Source of the DNA: Actinomadura sp. K4S16
Lineage (GTDB): Bacteria; Actinomycetota; Actinomycetes; Streptosporangiales; Streptosporangiaceae
Direction: 5' to 3'
Length of the DNA stretch: 64,000 nt
Assembly (NCBI RefSeq): GCF_008327685.1
Contig: NZ_BDDE01000022.1
Coordinates: 124,001 to 188,000 of the forward strand
Shown: positions 17,493 through 26,247 of the stretch, piece by piece
Layout: each line of letters starts with the position of its first letter
Numbering within the stretch: position 1 is the first letter of the stretch
Position numbers and translations under genes: made by a program
Notes under the pieces: model-generated
The model's database searches: none
What the model was told of the DNA's origin: nothing
What the model saw: the letters and a program-made list of their open reading frames with translations, nothing else

Positions 17493-18629
17493 ATGAGGCG
17501 CCGGAAGAGCGTGAGGAACAGTCGGCTGCGCACCGCGGTCACCACGACCGCGGTGGCGGCCGGATCCGCCGGCCTCCTGGCCGGCTCGCTGTACGTCGTG
17601 CACGCCCAGGGACGGTCCGGCGGGCAGGAGGCGAGACTCGCGGGCGACGCCCAGGCGGGCCGCAGGACCGCCGCGCCCGCCACAGGGCAGGCGGCCGCGC
17701 GGGCCGCCAGGATCGCCGACCGGCTCGGCGACCGCACGACCGGCGCCTACGTCGACTCCTCGGGACGCCCCGTCGTCACGGTCACCAACGCCACCGACGC
17801 CGCCGCCGTGCGCGCGGCCGGCGCCGTCCCGAAGATGACGCGGCGCAGCCCGGCGACGCTCAGGCGGATGACCGGCGCCCTGCAGCGCGCGGTGGCGGAC
17901 ATCCCCGGCACCGGCTGGGCCGTCGACCCCGCGACGTCCAAGGTCACGGTGTGGACCGACGACACGGTCACCGGCGCGCGGATGGCCGCCGTCCAGCGCA
18001 CCACCGGCCGGATGGGGGCGGCGGTCCGGATGGTCCGCATCCCGGGCAGGCTGCAGACGTTCGCCCTCGGCGGCGACGCCATCTTCGGCCAGGGCGCGCG
18101 CTGCTCGCTCGGCTTCAACGTCAAGCGCGCCCAGCAGGACTTCTTCATCACCGCCGGGCACTGCGGCAACGAGATCCAGAACTGGGCCGCTGACCAGCAG
18201 GGCGCCGAGGCCCTCGGCACGACCGTGGAGAGCGACTTCCCCGGCAACGACTTCGCGCTCGTCCAGACCGAGCAGGGCGCCGCGGGGCAGAGCGCGGTGA
18301 ACCTCTACAACGGCCAGGCCCAGCAGATCACCGAGGCCGGCGAGGCCGTGGTCGGCCAGCGCGTGTTCCGCAGCGGCAGCACGACCGGCGTCCACTCCGG
18401 CAGCGTCACCGCCACGAACGCCACCGTGAACTTCGCCGAGGGCACCGTGACCGGCATGATCCAGACGACGGTGTGCGCGGAGCCGGGCGACAGCGGCGGC
18501 CCCCTCTTCGCCGGGAGCACCGCCCTCGGCCTCACCTCGGGCGGGTCGGGCGACTGCCAGAGCGGCGGCGTGACCTTCTTCCAGCCCGTCACCGAGGCCC
18601 TCCAAGTCTTCGGTGCCCAAATCGGTTGA
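17493..18629 (+). CDS. secreted S1-family (streptogrisin/alpha-lytic-like) serine protease
   Basis: 378 residues from ATG 17493 with GGGAGG upstream. A signal/anchor-like hydrophobic stretch (about 20-40) is followed by a propeptide ending with a short alpha-lytic-type pro-domain. The catalytic triad is visible: His in ITAGHCGNEI (about 221), Asp in GNDFALVQ (about 252) and Ser in EPGDSGGPLF (about 333). The chymotrypsin-fold S1E family is abundant in Streptomyces relatives and acts outside the cell. It is flanked by strong terminators on both sides, so it is probably transcribed alone. Confidence 0.9.
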   Translation: MRRRKSVRNSRLRTAVTTTAVAAGSAGLLAGSLYVVHAQGRSGGQEARLAGDAQAGRRTAAPATGQAAARAARIADRLGDRTTGAYVDSSGRPVVTVTNATDAAAVRAAGAVPKMTRRSPATLRRMTGALQRAVADIPGTGWAVDPATSKVTVWTDDTVTGARMAAVQRTTGRMGAAVRMVRIPGRLQTFALGGDAIFGQGARCSLGFNVKRAQQDFFITAGHCGNEIQNWAADQQGAEALGTTVESDFPGNDFALVQTEQGAAGQSAVNLYNGQAQQITEAGEAVVGQRVFRSGSTTGVHSGSVTATNATVNFAEGTVTGMIQTTVCAEPGDSGGPLFAGSTALGLTSGGSGDCQSGGVTFFQPVTEALQVFGAQIG

Positions 18630-18640
18630 CAGCCGCGTCG

Positions 18641-18674
18641 AAGAATCCCGGGCCGGATCCGGCCTGGGATTCTT
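18641..18674 (+). terminator. terminator after S1 protease gene
   Basis: AAGAATCCC pairs with GGGATTCTT around an inner GGCCGGATCCGGCC palindrome. The 34-base hairpin begins about 11 bases after the stop and ends in TCTT. Confidence 0.75.
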
Positions 18675-18741
18675 GACGGGGTGCAGTTGACGGGGATTAA
18701 CCGCAAGGCGCACGATTTCTCCCTACGTATGGGGGGAATTC

Positions 18742-19308
18742 ATGAAGCGCGCCTTTCTTGTTGTGCTGACATCCGTCGCGCTCCTGCCGCTCGGCGCCTG
18801 CGAGGCGAAGGACGCCCCGGTCGAGGCGAGCCCGTCGAAAGCCGCGGCGAGCGCGCCCCCGTCCACCGGCGCGAGCGCGGGCGCCGCGGCCACTCCGACG
18901 GCGACGAAACGCACGGTCACGGAAAGACGGAAGATCCCGTTCAAGACGAGAAAGGTGAACGACGCGACCCTGGCCAAAGGGACCGTCAAGGTGCGTACTC
19001 GCGGGGTCGCCGGTATCAGGACCCTCACCTATGAGGTCACCATCGCCAATGGCGCCGAGACGGACCGGAAACTGATTCGCGCGGTGGTCACCAGGCGCGC
19101 GGTCACCCGCGTCGTCGCCGTGGGCACGAAGCGGGCGCGGCGGTGCGACCCCAACTACACCGGCGCGTGCGTGCCGATCGCGAGCGACGTCGACTGCGCG
19201 GGCGGCAGCGGCGACGGCCCCGGCTACGTGGCAGGTCCCGTCCGCGTCGTGGGCAGCGACATCTACGACCTCGACCGTGACGGCGACGGCATCGCCTGCG
19301 ACACCTGA
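18742..19308 (+). CDS. lipoprotein with G5 and excalibur-like domains
   Basis: 188 residues. The signal peptide ends with LLPLGAC, a lipobox with Cys at about residue 20. A Ser/Ala/Pro linker follows. Residues about 58-125 (ERRKIPFKTRKVNDATLAKG and VTYEVTIANG-like strands) match the G5 domain, which binds peptidoglycan-associated sugars. The C-terminus has CDPNYTGACVPIASDVDCAG and ends DLDRDGDGIACDT, an excalibur-type calcium-binding motif with paired Cys. The protein is thus likely surface-anchored and wall-associated. Function beyond that is unknown. Confidence 0.8.
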   Translation: MKRAFLVVLTSVALLPLGACEAKDAPVEASPSKAAASAPPSTGASAGAAATPTATKRTVTERRKIPFKTRKVNDATLAKGTVKVRTRGVAGIRTLTYEVTIANGAETDRKLIRAVVTRRAVTRVVAVGTKRARRCDPNYTGACVPIASDVDCAGGSGDGPGYVAGPVRVVGSDIYDLDRDGDGIACDT

Positions 19309-19402
19309 GCCCTGAATCGGATGACAACGAGCGGATCGGCTGAAAGGCTGAGCGCGCACCGTTTTCGGGGTGCCTTCAGGGACAGCGAGGAGGCGACGGT
19401 AC

Positions 19403-19972
19403 GTGACCGTCTCAATGGTGAAAGGCCAGCGGATATCGCTGGAGAAGCCCGGCGGTGCGCTCAGCATGGTCCGCATGGGCCTCGGATGGGACGCGGTGAA
19501 GAAGAAGGGCTTCTTCGGCTCCCGTGAGCGGGAGATCGACCTCGACGCGTCCTGCGTCCTGTTCGCCGACGGGAACCTCGCCGACGTCGTCTACTTCGGC
19601 AAGCTCGTCAGCGACGACGGCTCGGTCCGGCACACCGGCGACAACCTCACCGGGGCGGGCGACGGAGACGACGAGTCGGTCATCGTCGACCTGGCCAGGC
19701 TGCCCGTGCACGTCACCTCGCTGGTGTTCACCGTCAGCTCCTTCAACGGGCAGACGTTCAACGAGGTGGAGAACGCCTTCTGCCGGCTGGTCAACGAGAT
19801 GGACGGCAGTGAGCTGGCCCGCTACACGCTGACCGGCGGCGGCGCGCACACCGCCATGGTGATGGCCCGCCTCTACCGGCACGGCGACGCCTGGAAGATG
19901 AACGCGATCGGCGAGCCGTGCCACGGCCGCACCTTCCAGGACATGCTGCCGACGATCATCGGTCTCGCCTGA
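19403..19972 (+). CDS. TerD family protein
   Basis: 189 residues from GTG 19403, preceded by GAGGAGG. ATG 19415 is an alternative. The opening SMVKGQRISLEKPGGAL and the core DLDASCVLFADG, SVRHTGDNLTGAGDGDDE and DESVIVDLARLP are the TerD calcium-binding signature (GDN-TG-GDGDDE). The family is linked to tellurite resistance and stress/phage-response complexes in the cytoplasm. A second TerD-containing gene starts 6 bases downstream, so the two are one operon. Confidence 0.9.
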   Translation: MTVSMVKGQRISLEKPGGALSMVRMGLGWDAVKKKGFFGSREREIDLDASCVLFADGNLADVVYFGKLVSDDGSVRHTGDNLTGAGDGDDESVIVDLARLPVHVTSLVFTVSSFNGQTFNEVENAFCRLVNEMDGSELARYTLTGGGAHTAMVMARLYRHGDAWKMNAIGEPCHGRTFQDMLPTIIGLA

Positions 19973-19978
19973 CCGCCG

Positions 19979-21613
19979 ATGGCCGAACTCTCGCCCGGCG
20001 CCAACGCCGCGCTGCCCGCCCGCCGCGTGGTCGCCACCGCGTCCTGCGCCGTCCCCGTCGACGTCAGCGCCCTCGTCGTGGGGCCCGACCTGCGGGTGCG
20101 CTCCGACGCCGACCTGGTGTTCTACAACGCGCCCGAGGCGCCGGGCGTGCGCTGGACCGGCGACGGCCGCCAGCGCGTCGACGTCGACCTCGACGCGGTC
20201 GCCGCCGACGCCGCGGCGGTGCTGATCGCGGTCAGCCTGACCGGCGCGACCACCTTCGGCACGATGCCGCCGCCCCGGCTCGACCTCACCACCGGCACCG
20301 GCGAGCCGCTCGTCGCGTTCACCGTCCCGGGCCTGGGCCCGGAGCGGGCCATCATCGGGCTCGAGCTCTACCGCCGCGACGGCCGCTGGAAGGTGCGGGC
20401 CGTCGGCCAGGGCTACGCCGGCGGCCTGGCGGAGCTGCTGGAGGCGCACGGCATCGAGGTCGACGACCCCGGCGAACCGGAGCCCGCCCCCGCCGTCGGC
20501 CCGCCCCAGCAGCACGCGGGCCCGCCGCCCCCGACACCGCCCTCCACGGTGCCGCCGCCCGCAGGCCCGCCCCCGGCGGCTTCGAGCCCCCCGGCCCCGC
20601 CGCCCGCCAGCGAGGTCGGCTACGTCGAGCGCTGCTGGCTCGTCTGGGAGGACGCCAGCCGGTCGCTGGCGGCCTTCCACTCGTCCACCGAGCACGCGCT
20701 CGTCCTCCGCAACGAGGAGATCGCCGGACGCAAGCCGCCCGGCGGCTTCCAGCGGCTCATGGAGGCGGCCAACGAGCGGCTCCGCGCCGACACCGCGCAG
20801 CTCCGCGACGAGCTGGCCCGGGTGGAGCCGCAGGTCACCCCCGAGGTCGCGCCCTTCGACGCGCCGTCCTGGCTCACCTGGCAGCCCCGCGCCGACCTGG
20901 CCGAGGGCATGCTGCTGGGCCGCCTGTCCGCCGCCGAGCTGCCCGGCCTCCAGGTGCCGCTCGTCCTGCGGCTGCCGTGGCGGCGCGCCATGTGGATCTC
21001 GCAGGGCGTCATGCCGGGCGACTCGGCCGCCTACGCGTGGTCGCTCGTGACGCGGTTCCTGGCGGCCGTCCCGCCGGGCGTCGTGGGCCTGGAGGTCATC
21101 GACGCCGCGGGCCTGTCGGGCGCCGGCTGGCTGCACGGCTTCGACCCCGCCACGACCGCCCGCCTGCTGGGCGGCGGCGTGGCGATCGGCACGGGCGCCG
21201 CCGAGCGCATGCGCCGCCTCCTCGACCTGGTCGACCTGCGCCGGATCGGCGGCGACGACGGCCCGGCCGCCGGCCCGCCGCTGCGGCTGGTCGTCGTCCT
21301 CGACGCGGGCGCCGCGCTCGACGGCGAGCAGTCGCACCACCTCCTGCGCCTGGTCGAGGACGGCCCGCTGGCCGGCGTCCCGGTGATCCTGGTGGAGACC
21401 GACACGCCCGCGACGGAGTCCGTGCGCGCGATGCGCGTCCGGCAGTCCTGCAACGACCTCCCGTCGAGCGCGAACTCCATCGCCGACTCGTGGGTGGGCG
21501 CCGAATGGACGCTGACCCCCGACGTGCTCCCGGACACCCAAGGCGGCACCAGACCCCCGGCCCTCTTCACCCACGTCCTCGGCGTCCACGCCCGCGCCAG
21601 CACCACGCCCTAG
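19979..21613 (+). CDS. TerD-domain protein fused to an uncharacterised C-terminal module
   Basis: 544 residues. Residues 1-165 are TerD-like: DADLVFYNAPEAPGVRW, DVDLDAVAADAAAVLIAVSL and LELYRRDGRWKVRAVGQGYA. They lack the full GDGDDE calcium motif of the preceding protein. A Pro-rich linker (about 168-215) leads to a C-terminal domain of about 320 residues. It starts YVERCWLVWEDASRSLAAFH and includes LQVPLVLRLPWRRAMWIS and LRLVVVLDAGAALDG. It has an alternating strand/helix pattern without a clear Walker A. It may be a degenerate ATPase-like fold but I do not recognise it. Confidence 0.75.
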   Translation: MAELSPGANAALPARRVVATASCAVPVDVSALVVGPDLRVRSDADLVFYNAPEAPGVRWTGDGRQRVDVDLDAVAADAAAVLIAVSLTGATTFGTMPPPRLDLTTGTGEPLVAFTVPGLGPERAIIGLELYRRDGRWKVRAVGQGYAGGLAELLEAHGIEVDDPGEPEPAPAVGPPQQHAGPPPPTPPSTVPPPAGPPPAASSPPAPPPASEVGYVERCWLVWEDASRSLAAFHSSTEHALVLRNEEIAGRKPPGGFQRLMEAANERLRADTAQLRDELARVEPQVTPEVAPFDAPSWLTWQPRADLAEGMLLGRLSAAELPGLQVPLVLRLPWRRAMWISQGVMPGDSAAYAWSLVTRFLAAVPPGVVGLEVIDAAGLSGAGWLHGFDPATTARLLGGGVAIGTGAAERMRRLLDLVDLRRIGGDDGPAAGPPLRLVVVLDAGAALDGEQSHHLLRLVEDGPLAGVPVILVETDTPATESVRAMRVRQSCNDLPSSANSIADSWVGAEWTLTPDVLPDTQGGTRPPALFTHVLGVHARASTTP

Positions 21614-21628
21614 TCCGAACCAGGCCGC

Positions 21629-22285
21629 TCAGATCCAGCCCATCTCGGACGGCTGGGGGAAGCCACGGTAAAGGACGCCGTAGGCGGTGAGCATGGCGAA
21701 GGCAGGCGCGAAGGCGGGGAGCAGGACGCGGCCGAGGCAGTGCCGAGTCCGCCAGCCGTAGACGGTGAAGGCGGCGGCAACGACGATGCCCATTAAGCCG
21801 GTGGTTCCTTCGATGGAATTGGTCGTCCACGTGAGGGAGACCCCGAGGGCGAGCGGGAGATAGAGCGGGCTGCTCGGCGGAGGCATGCGAGCGAGCCCGA
21901 TGGCAAGGGTCGCGAAGACGAGGGCAGTTCCGGCGTACCAGAGATAGTGGCCGACGGTCTCGTCCCAGAGATGGGCGGTGGGCCCGGGGTCGGCGTTGTA
22001 GACGGAATTGGCCGCGAGATGGATGCCGTGGCCTTCGGTATAGGTGATGGCGCCCACGAGATAGAGCGCCCACGCGCGGGGGCGCGCGTGGGCGCAGTGA
22101 AGGGTGGCCGCAGCGGCGAGCAGCACGGTGTAGGGCGTGAGGATGTCGATCCAGTCGGCCCAGCGGGTGTGCCCGACGCCGCCGAGCGGCGCGAGAGCGA
22201 ACCCCTGGTGATGGACGACCGTGTAGAGGGCGGCGGTGGCGACGAGCCATCGCCGAGGGTGTGAGCGTCCCGGGGTGATGATCAC
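21629..22285 (-). CDS. multipass membrane protein of unknown function
   Basis: 218 residues from GTG 22285. TACATT lies 7 bases before this GTG on the reverse strand, so it may be leaderless. An ATG at 22375 would overlap the upstream gene. About seven hydrophobic segments are visible. A conserved-looking loop, YTEGHGIHLAANSVYNADPG, has two His in a short stretch, reminiscent of metal-binding membrane proteins. I do not recognise the family. It is convergent with the TerD fusion gene (15-base gap) and downstream of the ArsR-SRPBCC gene on the same strand. Confidence 0.65.
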   Translation of the reverse strand: MIITPGRSHPRRWLVATAALYTVVHHQGFALAPLGGVGHTRWADWIDILTPYTVLLAAAATLHCAHARPRAWALYLVGAITYTEGHGIHLAANSVYNADPGPTAHLWDETVGHYLWYAGTALVFATLAIGLARMPPPSSPLYLPLALGVSLTWTTNSIEGTTGLMGIVVAAAFTVYGWRTRHCLGRVLLPAFAPAFAMLTAYGVLYRGFPQPSEMGWI

Positions 22286-22325
22286 CCCCGGCAATGTAGA
22301 CCTTTCACCGCCCGGGCCCGCCGGC

Positions 22326-23135
22326 TCAGGCGTGCGTGCCGGACATCTCCCAGGGCGCCTGCGGCAGGACGTCACCGGTCTCCAGCAGCGACTTGAGGTT
22401 CGCCAGGACGGCCGGCCACCCCTCCGAGATGCCCTTGAGCATCTCCGTGTTGGGGAGGTTCTCGTGGGTCACGGTGAGACGGACGATGTCGTGGTGCGGC
22501 TCGACGAGGAAGGTGACGACCGAAGGGTCCCGGGGCGGCTCGACGCCGGCGGAGTCCTCGAAGGTGATGACCAGGCGCGTCGGCGGCTCCGCCTCGAGCA
22601 CGCGCCCGACGACGTCGACCGCGCCCGACCCGTCCGTGCGCCGGTGCTCCCAGTCAGAGCCCGGCTGCCAGTCCGAGACGTTGGCGTGCCCCCAGTAGCG
22701 CGCCGTCAGGTCCGCGTCGGTGAGGGCTCGCCACACCTGCTCCGCCCCGGCGCGGATGTAGGTGACGTAGACGTAGGTGGGCACGGCAGTGGTCTCAACA
22801 GTCATGGCGTACTCCTCTGCTCGGTCTCTGATGGCGCTGAGCGCTCGCAGGCGCGGCCTGTCGAACTCGGATATCCAGCGCTCCTCGATCTCGTGGATCG
22901 GTGCCGGATTGAGGTAGTGGAGCCGTTCCCGCCCCCGCCGCACGACGGTCACGAGCCCGGCCCCCACCAGCACGTCCAGATGCTGCGTCGCCGACTGCCG
23001 CGCCATGTCCAACCGCTCGCACAACTCCCGCAGCGTCTGCCCGTTCCGCTCCCGCAACCGGTCGAGCAGCAGCCGCCGCGTAGGGTCCGCCAACGCCCTG
23101 AACACCGAGTCCATCGCTCCCGCATCACCATCCAC
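22326..23135 (-). CDS. ArsR-family HTH fused to SRPBCC/AHSA1 domain
   Basis: 269 residues from GTG 23135; ATG 23114 (MDSVFRALADPTRR) is an equally good start. Residues 8-95 form an ArsR winged helix (ALADPTRRLLLDRLRE, MARQSATQHLDVLVGAGLV). From about 115 onward is a START/AHSA1-like domain with TYIRAGAEQVWRALTDADLT, YWGHANVSDWQPGS and WEHRR, ending VLANLKSLLETG. Such fusions sense an unknown hydrophobic ligand and often repress their own gene. A 20-bp palindrome sits between its putative -10 and -35. Confidence 0.88.
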   Translation of the reverse strand: MDGDAGAMDSVFRALADPTRRLLLDRLRERNGQTLRELCERLDMARQSATQHLDVLVGAGLVTVVRRGRERLHYLNPAPIHEIEERWISEFDRPRLRALSAIRDRAEEYAMTVETTAVPTYVYVTYIRAGAEQVWRALTDADLTARYWGHANVSDWQPGSDWEHRRTDGSGAVDVVGRVLEAEPPTRLVITFEDSAGVEPPRDPSVVTFLVEPHHDIVRLTVTHENLPNTEMLKGISEGWPAVLANLKSLLETGDVLPQAPWEMSGTHA

Positions 23136-23144
23136 ACGCTCATT

Positions 23145-23164
23145 ATGCAGGCATTCACCTGCAT
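23145..23164 (-). promoter_or_regulatory. palindromic operator upstream of ArsR-SRPBCC gene
   Basis: ATGCAGG and CCTGCAT form perfect 7-bp arms around a 6-base centre. A CATAAT -10 candidate (23141-23146, reverse strand) abuts it, 5 bases from the GTG at 23135. Likely the autoregulatory binding site of the ArsR-type dimer. Confidence 0.55.
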
Positions 23165-23288
23165 ATCGTCAAGCGTGCCCCCGAACGCGGGGTTGACCTG
23201 TGAAGACGTGGGTGAGGTCGCCGACCCTGCCGGGCAACAGGGCCGGGGAGCCGGTGCCGATCGATGGCGTGGCCGGGACGGGCCGCCG

Positions 23289-26144
23289 TCAGGCCCGCTC
23301 GTCCGTCCGGACGAGGCCGTGGCGGTGGGCGGCGGTGGCGGCCTGGAGGCGGCCGGTGACACCGAGTTTGGCGAGGATGCTGGAGACGTGGGTTCCCGCG
23401 GTCTTGACCGAGATGAACAGCTCCTCGGCGATCTGGCGGTTGGTACGGCCCGCGGCGAGCAGGTCGAGCACCTGCCGCTCGCGGGGAGTCAGGCCGAAGT
23501 CCCGCGCCGCGCCCCCGGTGTCCGGTTCGCCGGCAGGGGGGCCGGGGGAGACGCGGGCCAGTCGGGCGAGCCGTTCGATGCGGGCGCGCAGCGGGGGTGC
23601 GGACAGCCGGTCCTCCAGGGAGGCGGCCCGGAGCAGGTGTTCGGCGACCGAGGCTCGCGCTCCGGTCTCCGCCGCCGCCTCGGCGGCCCGGAGCAGCGCC
23701 AGGGCCTCGGCGTGGGGCCGGCCTAGGTCGGCCCAGGCGGCCGCGACGCGGCCCCACAGGTCCGGGCGCCGTGTCTCCGCGGTGAAGGCGAGCCGGTGGG
23801 CCCGCTGGACCGGGCCGATGACCGGCAGTCGGGACGCCGTCCCGTCCAGGCCGGGGACGCCCGCGCGGGCCCCGGCCTCGACCAGCGGCCAGAGATAGCG
23901 CGAGCCGCCTTCGATCTCCGTCGCCTCCAGCGCCCGCTCGACGAGGCGTCCGGCCTCCGGCGGCCGCCCCAGGGCGAGATGCAGCTCCACCTCCAGGTGC
24001 GTCAGCAGTAGGCGGTCCTGGGCGTAGGCGGTGCCCCGGGTGAAGACCTCGCGCGCGTACTCGGAGCAGGTCACGGCCAGTGGCGTGTCGCCCCGGGCCA
24101 GGGCGATCGTCCCGCGGAGGACCAGCAGGTAGGCGTGCAGGCCGGGGCTCGGCGCGTGTCCGAGCGCGTGCTCGATCGTCTCGTTCGCCTCGTCCCAGCG
24201 GCCCAGCGCCGTGAGCGCCTCGGCGAGGTTGCCGGCGTGCGCGGGGCCGGACGTCCGGGACAGCCCGGCCTCGGCCGCGGCGCGCAGACCCCGCCGGGCC
24301 ACCGCGGCGGCCTCCTCGTACCGTCCGAAGCCCTGGAGCAGGTCCGCTTCGCAGCGAAGGGCGTGCATGAGGGAGCCGTGGTCGCCGAGGTCGCCGGCCT
24401 CGGCCCGAGCGGCGGTGATGCGCGGCAGCCGCCCGTCGATGTCGCCTGCCCGGGCCTCGGCGTAGGCGAGGTTGACGGCGGCCGTGATCTGGGGGCCGCG
24501 CTCGTCGCCGGCCCGCGCCGCCGCCAGCGCCTCACGTGCGGTCGCGCGGGCCTCCTCGTCGCGCGGGACGGCGAGGAGGCGGTCGGTCAGCGTGTTGAGG
24601 ACGGCCGCGCGGGCCCCGTCGTGCGGCGGCATGAGCCTCGCGGCTTCCCGGAGATCGGCCAGGTCGCCCGGCCGGCCGAGGGCGAAGCGCAGTTCGCCGC
24701 GGCACAGGAGCAGGTGGCCGGTGCGGACCGCGTCCGGGTTCTGCGCGAGCGCCGTGTCGACCAGTTCCATGGCGCGGACGGCCTCTCCGGCCGCCATGCC
24801 CGCCCGGACCGCCTCGTCGACCACCTCGGCGCGGCGGGCCCCGATCCGGTCGGCGGCGTCCGGGACGCGATCCCACAACTCCAGGACCCGGCCGAGCATG
24901 TGCAGCCGCTCGGCGTGGGCCGGCGACGTCCGGGCCTCGACGGCGGCGCGCCAGGAGGCCGCGAGCGCCTGGACCGGGCGGCGCCTGGAGGCGTACCAGT
25001 GGTGGGCCGACTCGACCGCCGCGCGGCCGTCCGGTGCGAGGGCCGGATCCGCCTCGATCGCGTCGGCGTAGCGCACGTGCAGCAGGGTCCGCTCGCCGGG
25101 CAGGATGTCGTCGTAGACGGCCTCCTGCACCAGCGCGTGCCGGAACGCGTACGCGTCCTCTCTGACCAGCATGAGATTCGACCGCACCGCGGGACGCAGC
25201 GCGTCCGTCAGCGACGCGTCGTCGAGGCCGGTGACGGCGCAGAGCAGCGCGTGGTCGACGTGGACACCGCCCGCCGCAGCGGCGCGCACGGCCCCCTTGG
25301 TGCGGTCGGGCAGCGGTTCGAGCGGCGCGACCAGCAGGTCGCGGACGGACTCCGGTACCGGCGCGCCGATACCGGACGACAGGACCTCCACGAACAGCGG
25401 GTTGCCGGCGCTGCGCCGGATCACCTCGTCGGCGAGCGCCGTGTCCGGCCGGCGGCCGAGGATGCCGCGCAACTGCGCGACGACGGCCTCGGCGGCGAGC
25501 CGGTCGAGCTCGAACCTGGTCACCCATGCCAGCCGGTCCAGCTCGGCCAGCAGGCGGCGCAGCGGGTGGGACCGCGGGAGCTGGTCGCTGCGGTGGACGG
25601 CGATCAGCAGCAGGCCCGGAACGGTGTGCTGGTTGCGGACGAGGAAGCCAAGGAGCTCCCGGCTCGATCCGTCCGCCCAGTGCACGTCCTCCAGGACCAG
25701 CACCACGGGGCGGTGCTCGGCCAGGCCGGCGAGGAGTCCGAGGAACTCCTCGAAGAGGCGGGCTCGGGCCATGCCGAGGCCGTCGTCGCCGCAGGGGCCC
25801 AGCACGGGGAGCAGGCGCCCCAGCTCCCTCGCCTCGCCCTGGGGCAGCAGGCCGGCGACCCCGTCCCTGCCGAGCTCGCGCACCAGGCCGCGCAGGACGG
25901 CCGTGAACGGCGCGAACGCGAGCCCGTCCGCACCGAGTTCCACGCACCCTCCATGGAGGACGAGCGCCCGGCCCCCGAGCCCCGCGGTGAACTCGGCCAC
26001 GAGCCGGGACTTGCCGGCACCGGCCTCCCCGCCGATGAGCACCGCGCCCGGAGACCCCTGCGAGACCCCGGCGAAGATCTCGCCGAGCAGCGCCAGCTCC
26101 TGGTCTCGGCCCACGAACACGGGGCTCACCGGACGCGCGTACAC
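23289..26144 (-). CDS. LuxR-family LAL regulator with AAA ATPase
   Basis: 951 residues from GTG 26144; the longer frame from ATG 26339 would run into the divergent MFS gene. Residues about 8-20 read FVGRDQELALLGE, followed by Walker A GGEAGAGKSRL (about 37-47) and Walker B VLVLEDVHWAD (about 150). A long helical TPR-like middle follows. The C-terminus carries the LuxR HTH: LTPRERQVLDLLAAGRTNRQ then FISVKTAGTHVSSILAKLGV. LAL proteins are large ATP-dependent activators, often of transport or secondary-metabolism genes. It is divergent from MFS-M20 genes across 103 bases, so it probably controls them. Confidence 0.92.
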   Translation of the reverse strand: MYARPVSPVFVGRDQELALLGEIFAGVSQGSPGAVLIGGEAGAGKSRLVAEFTAGLGGRALVLHGGCVELGADGLAFAPFTAVLRGLVRELGRDGVAGLLPQGEARELGRLLPVLGPCGDDGLGMARARLFEEFLGLLAGLAEHRPVVLVLEDVHWADGSSRELLGFLVRNQHTVPGLLLIAVHRSDQLPRSHPLRRLLAELDRLAWVTRFELDRLAAEAVVAQLRGILGRRPDTALADEVIRRSAGNPLFVEVLSSGIGAPVPESVRDLLVAPLEPLPDRTKGAVRAAAAGGVHVDHALLCAVTGLDDASLTDALRPAVRSNLMLVREDAYAFRHALVQEAVYDDILPGERTLLHVRYADAIEADPALAPDGRAAVESAHHWYASRRRPVQALAASWRAAVEARTSPAHAERLHMLGRVLELWDRVPDAADRIGARRAEVVDEAVRAGMAAGEAVRAMELVDTALAQNPDAVRTGHLLLCRGELRFALGRPGDLADLREAARLMPPHDGARAAVLNTLTDRLLAVPRDEEARATAREALAAARAGDERGPQITAAVNLAYAEARAGDIDGRLPRITAARAEAGDLGDHGSLMHALRCEADLLQGFGRYEEAAAVARRGLRAAAEAGLSRTSGPAHAGNLAEALTALGRWDEANETIEHALGHAPSPGLHAYLLVLRGTIALARGDTPLAVTCSEYAREVFTRGTAYAQDRLLLTHLEVELHLALGRPPEAGRLVERALEATEIEGGSRYLWPLVEAGARAGVPGLDGTASRLPVIGPVQRAHRLAFTAETRRPDLWGRVAAAWADLGRPHAEALALLRAAEAAAETGARASVAEHLLRAASLEDRLSAPPLRARIERLARLARVSPGPPAGEPDTGGAARDFGLTPRERQVLDLLAAGRTNRQIAEELFISVKTAGTHVSSILAKLGVTGRLQAATAAHRHGLVRTDERA

Positions 26145-26166
26145 GTCCCCAGACTTCCAGATGGGG

Positions 26167-26190
26167 ATCCCGAAGCGGAAACCTCGGGAT
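26167..26190. promoter_or_regulatory. inverted repeat between LAL regulator and MFS gene
   Basis: ATCCCGA (26167-26173) and TCGGGAT (26184-26190) form a perfect inverted repeat in the 103-base divergent promoter region. A second small one (GATGCC/GGCATC, 26188-26205) overlaps it. Candidate binding site for the LAL regulator. Confidence 0.4.
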
Positions 26191-26247
26191 GCCGGACAGG
26201 GCATCCGCCCGATGCGCCGGGGCCCGCCGCCCCGCGACGATCCTGCG

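Noticed and set aside
24135..26247. Very long plus-strand frames across the LAL regulator
   Set aside because: They are antisense shadows of a protein with Walker motifs and a LuxR HTH; only the part after 26248 (MFS) and 27411 (M20) is coding on the plus strand.
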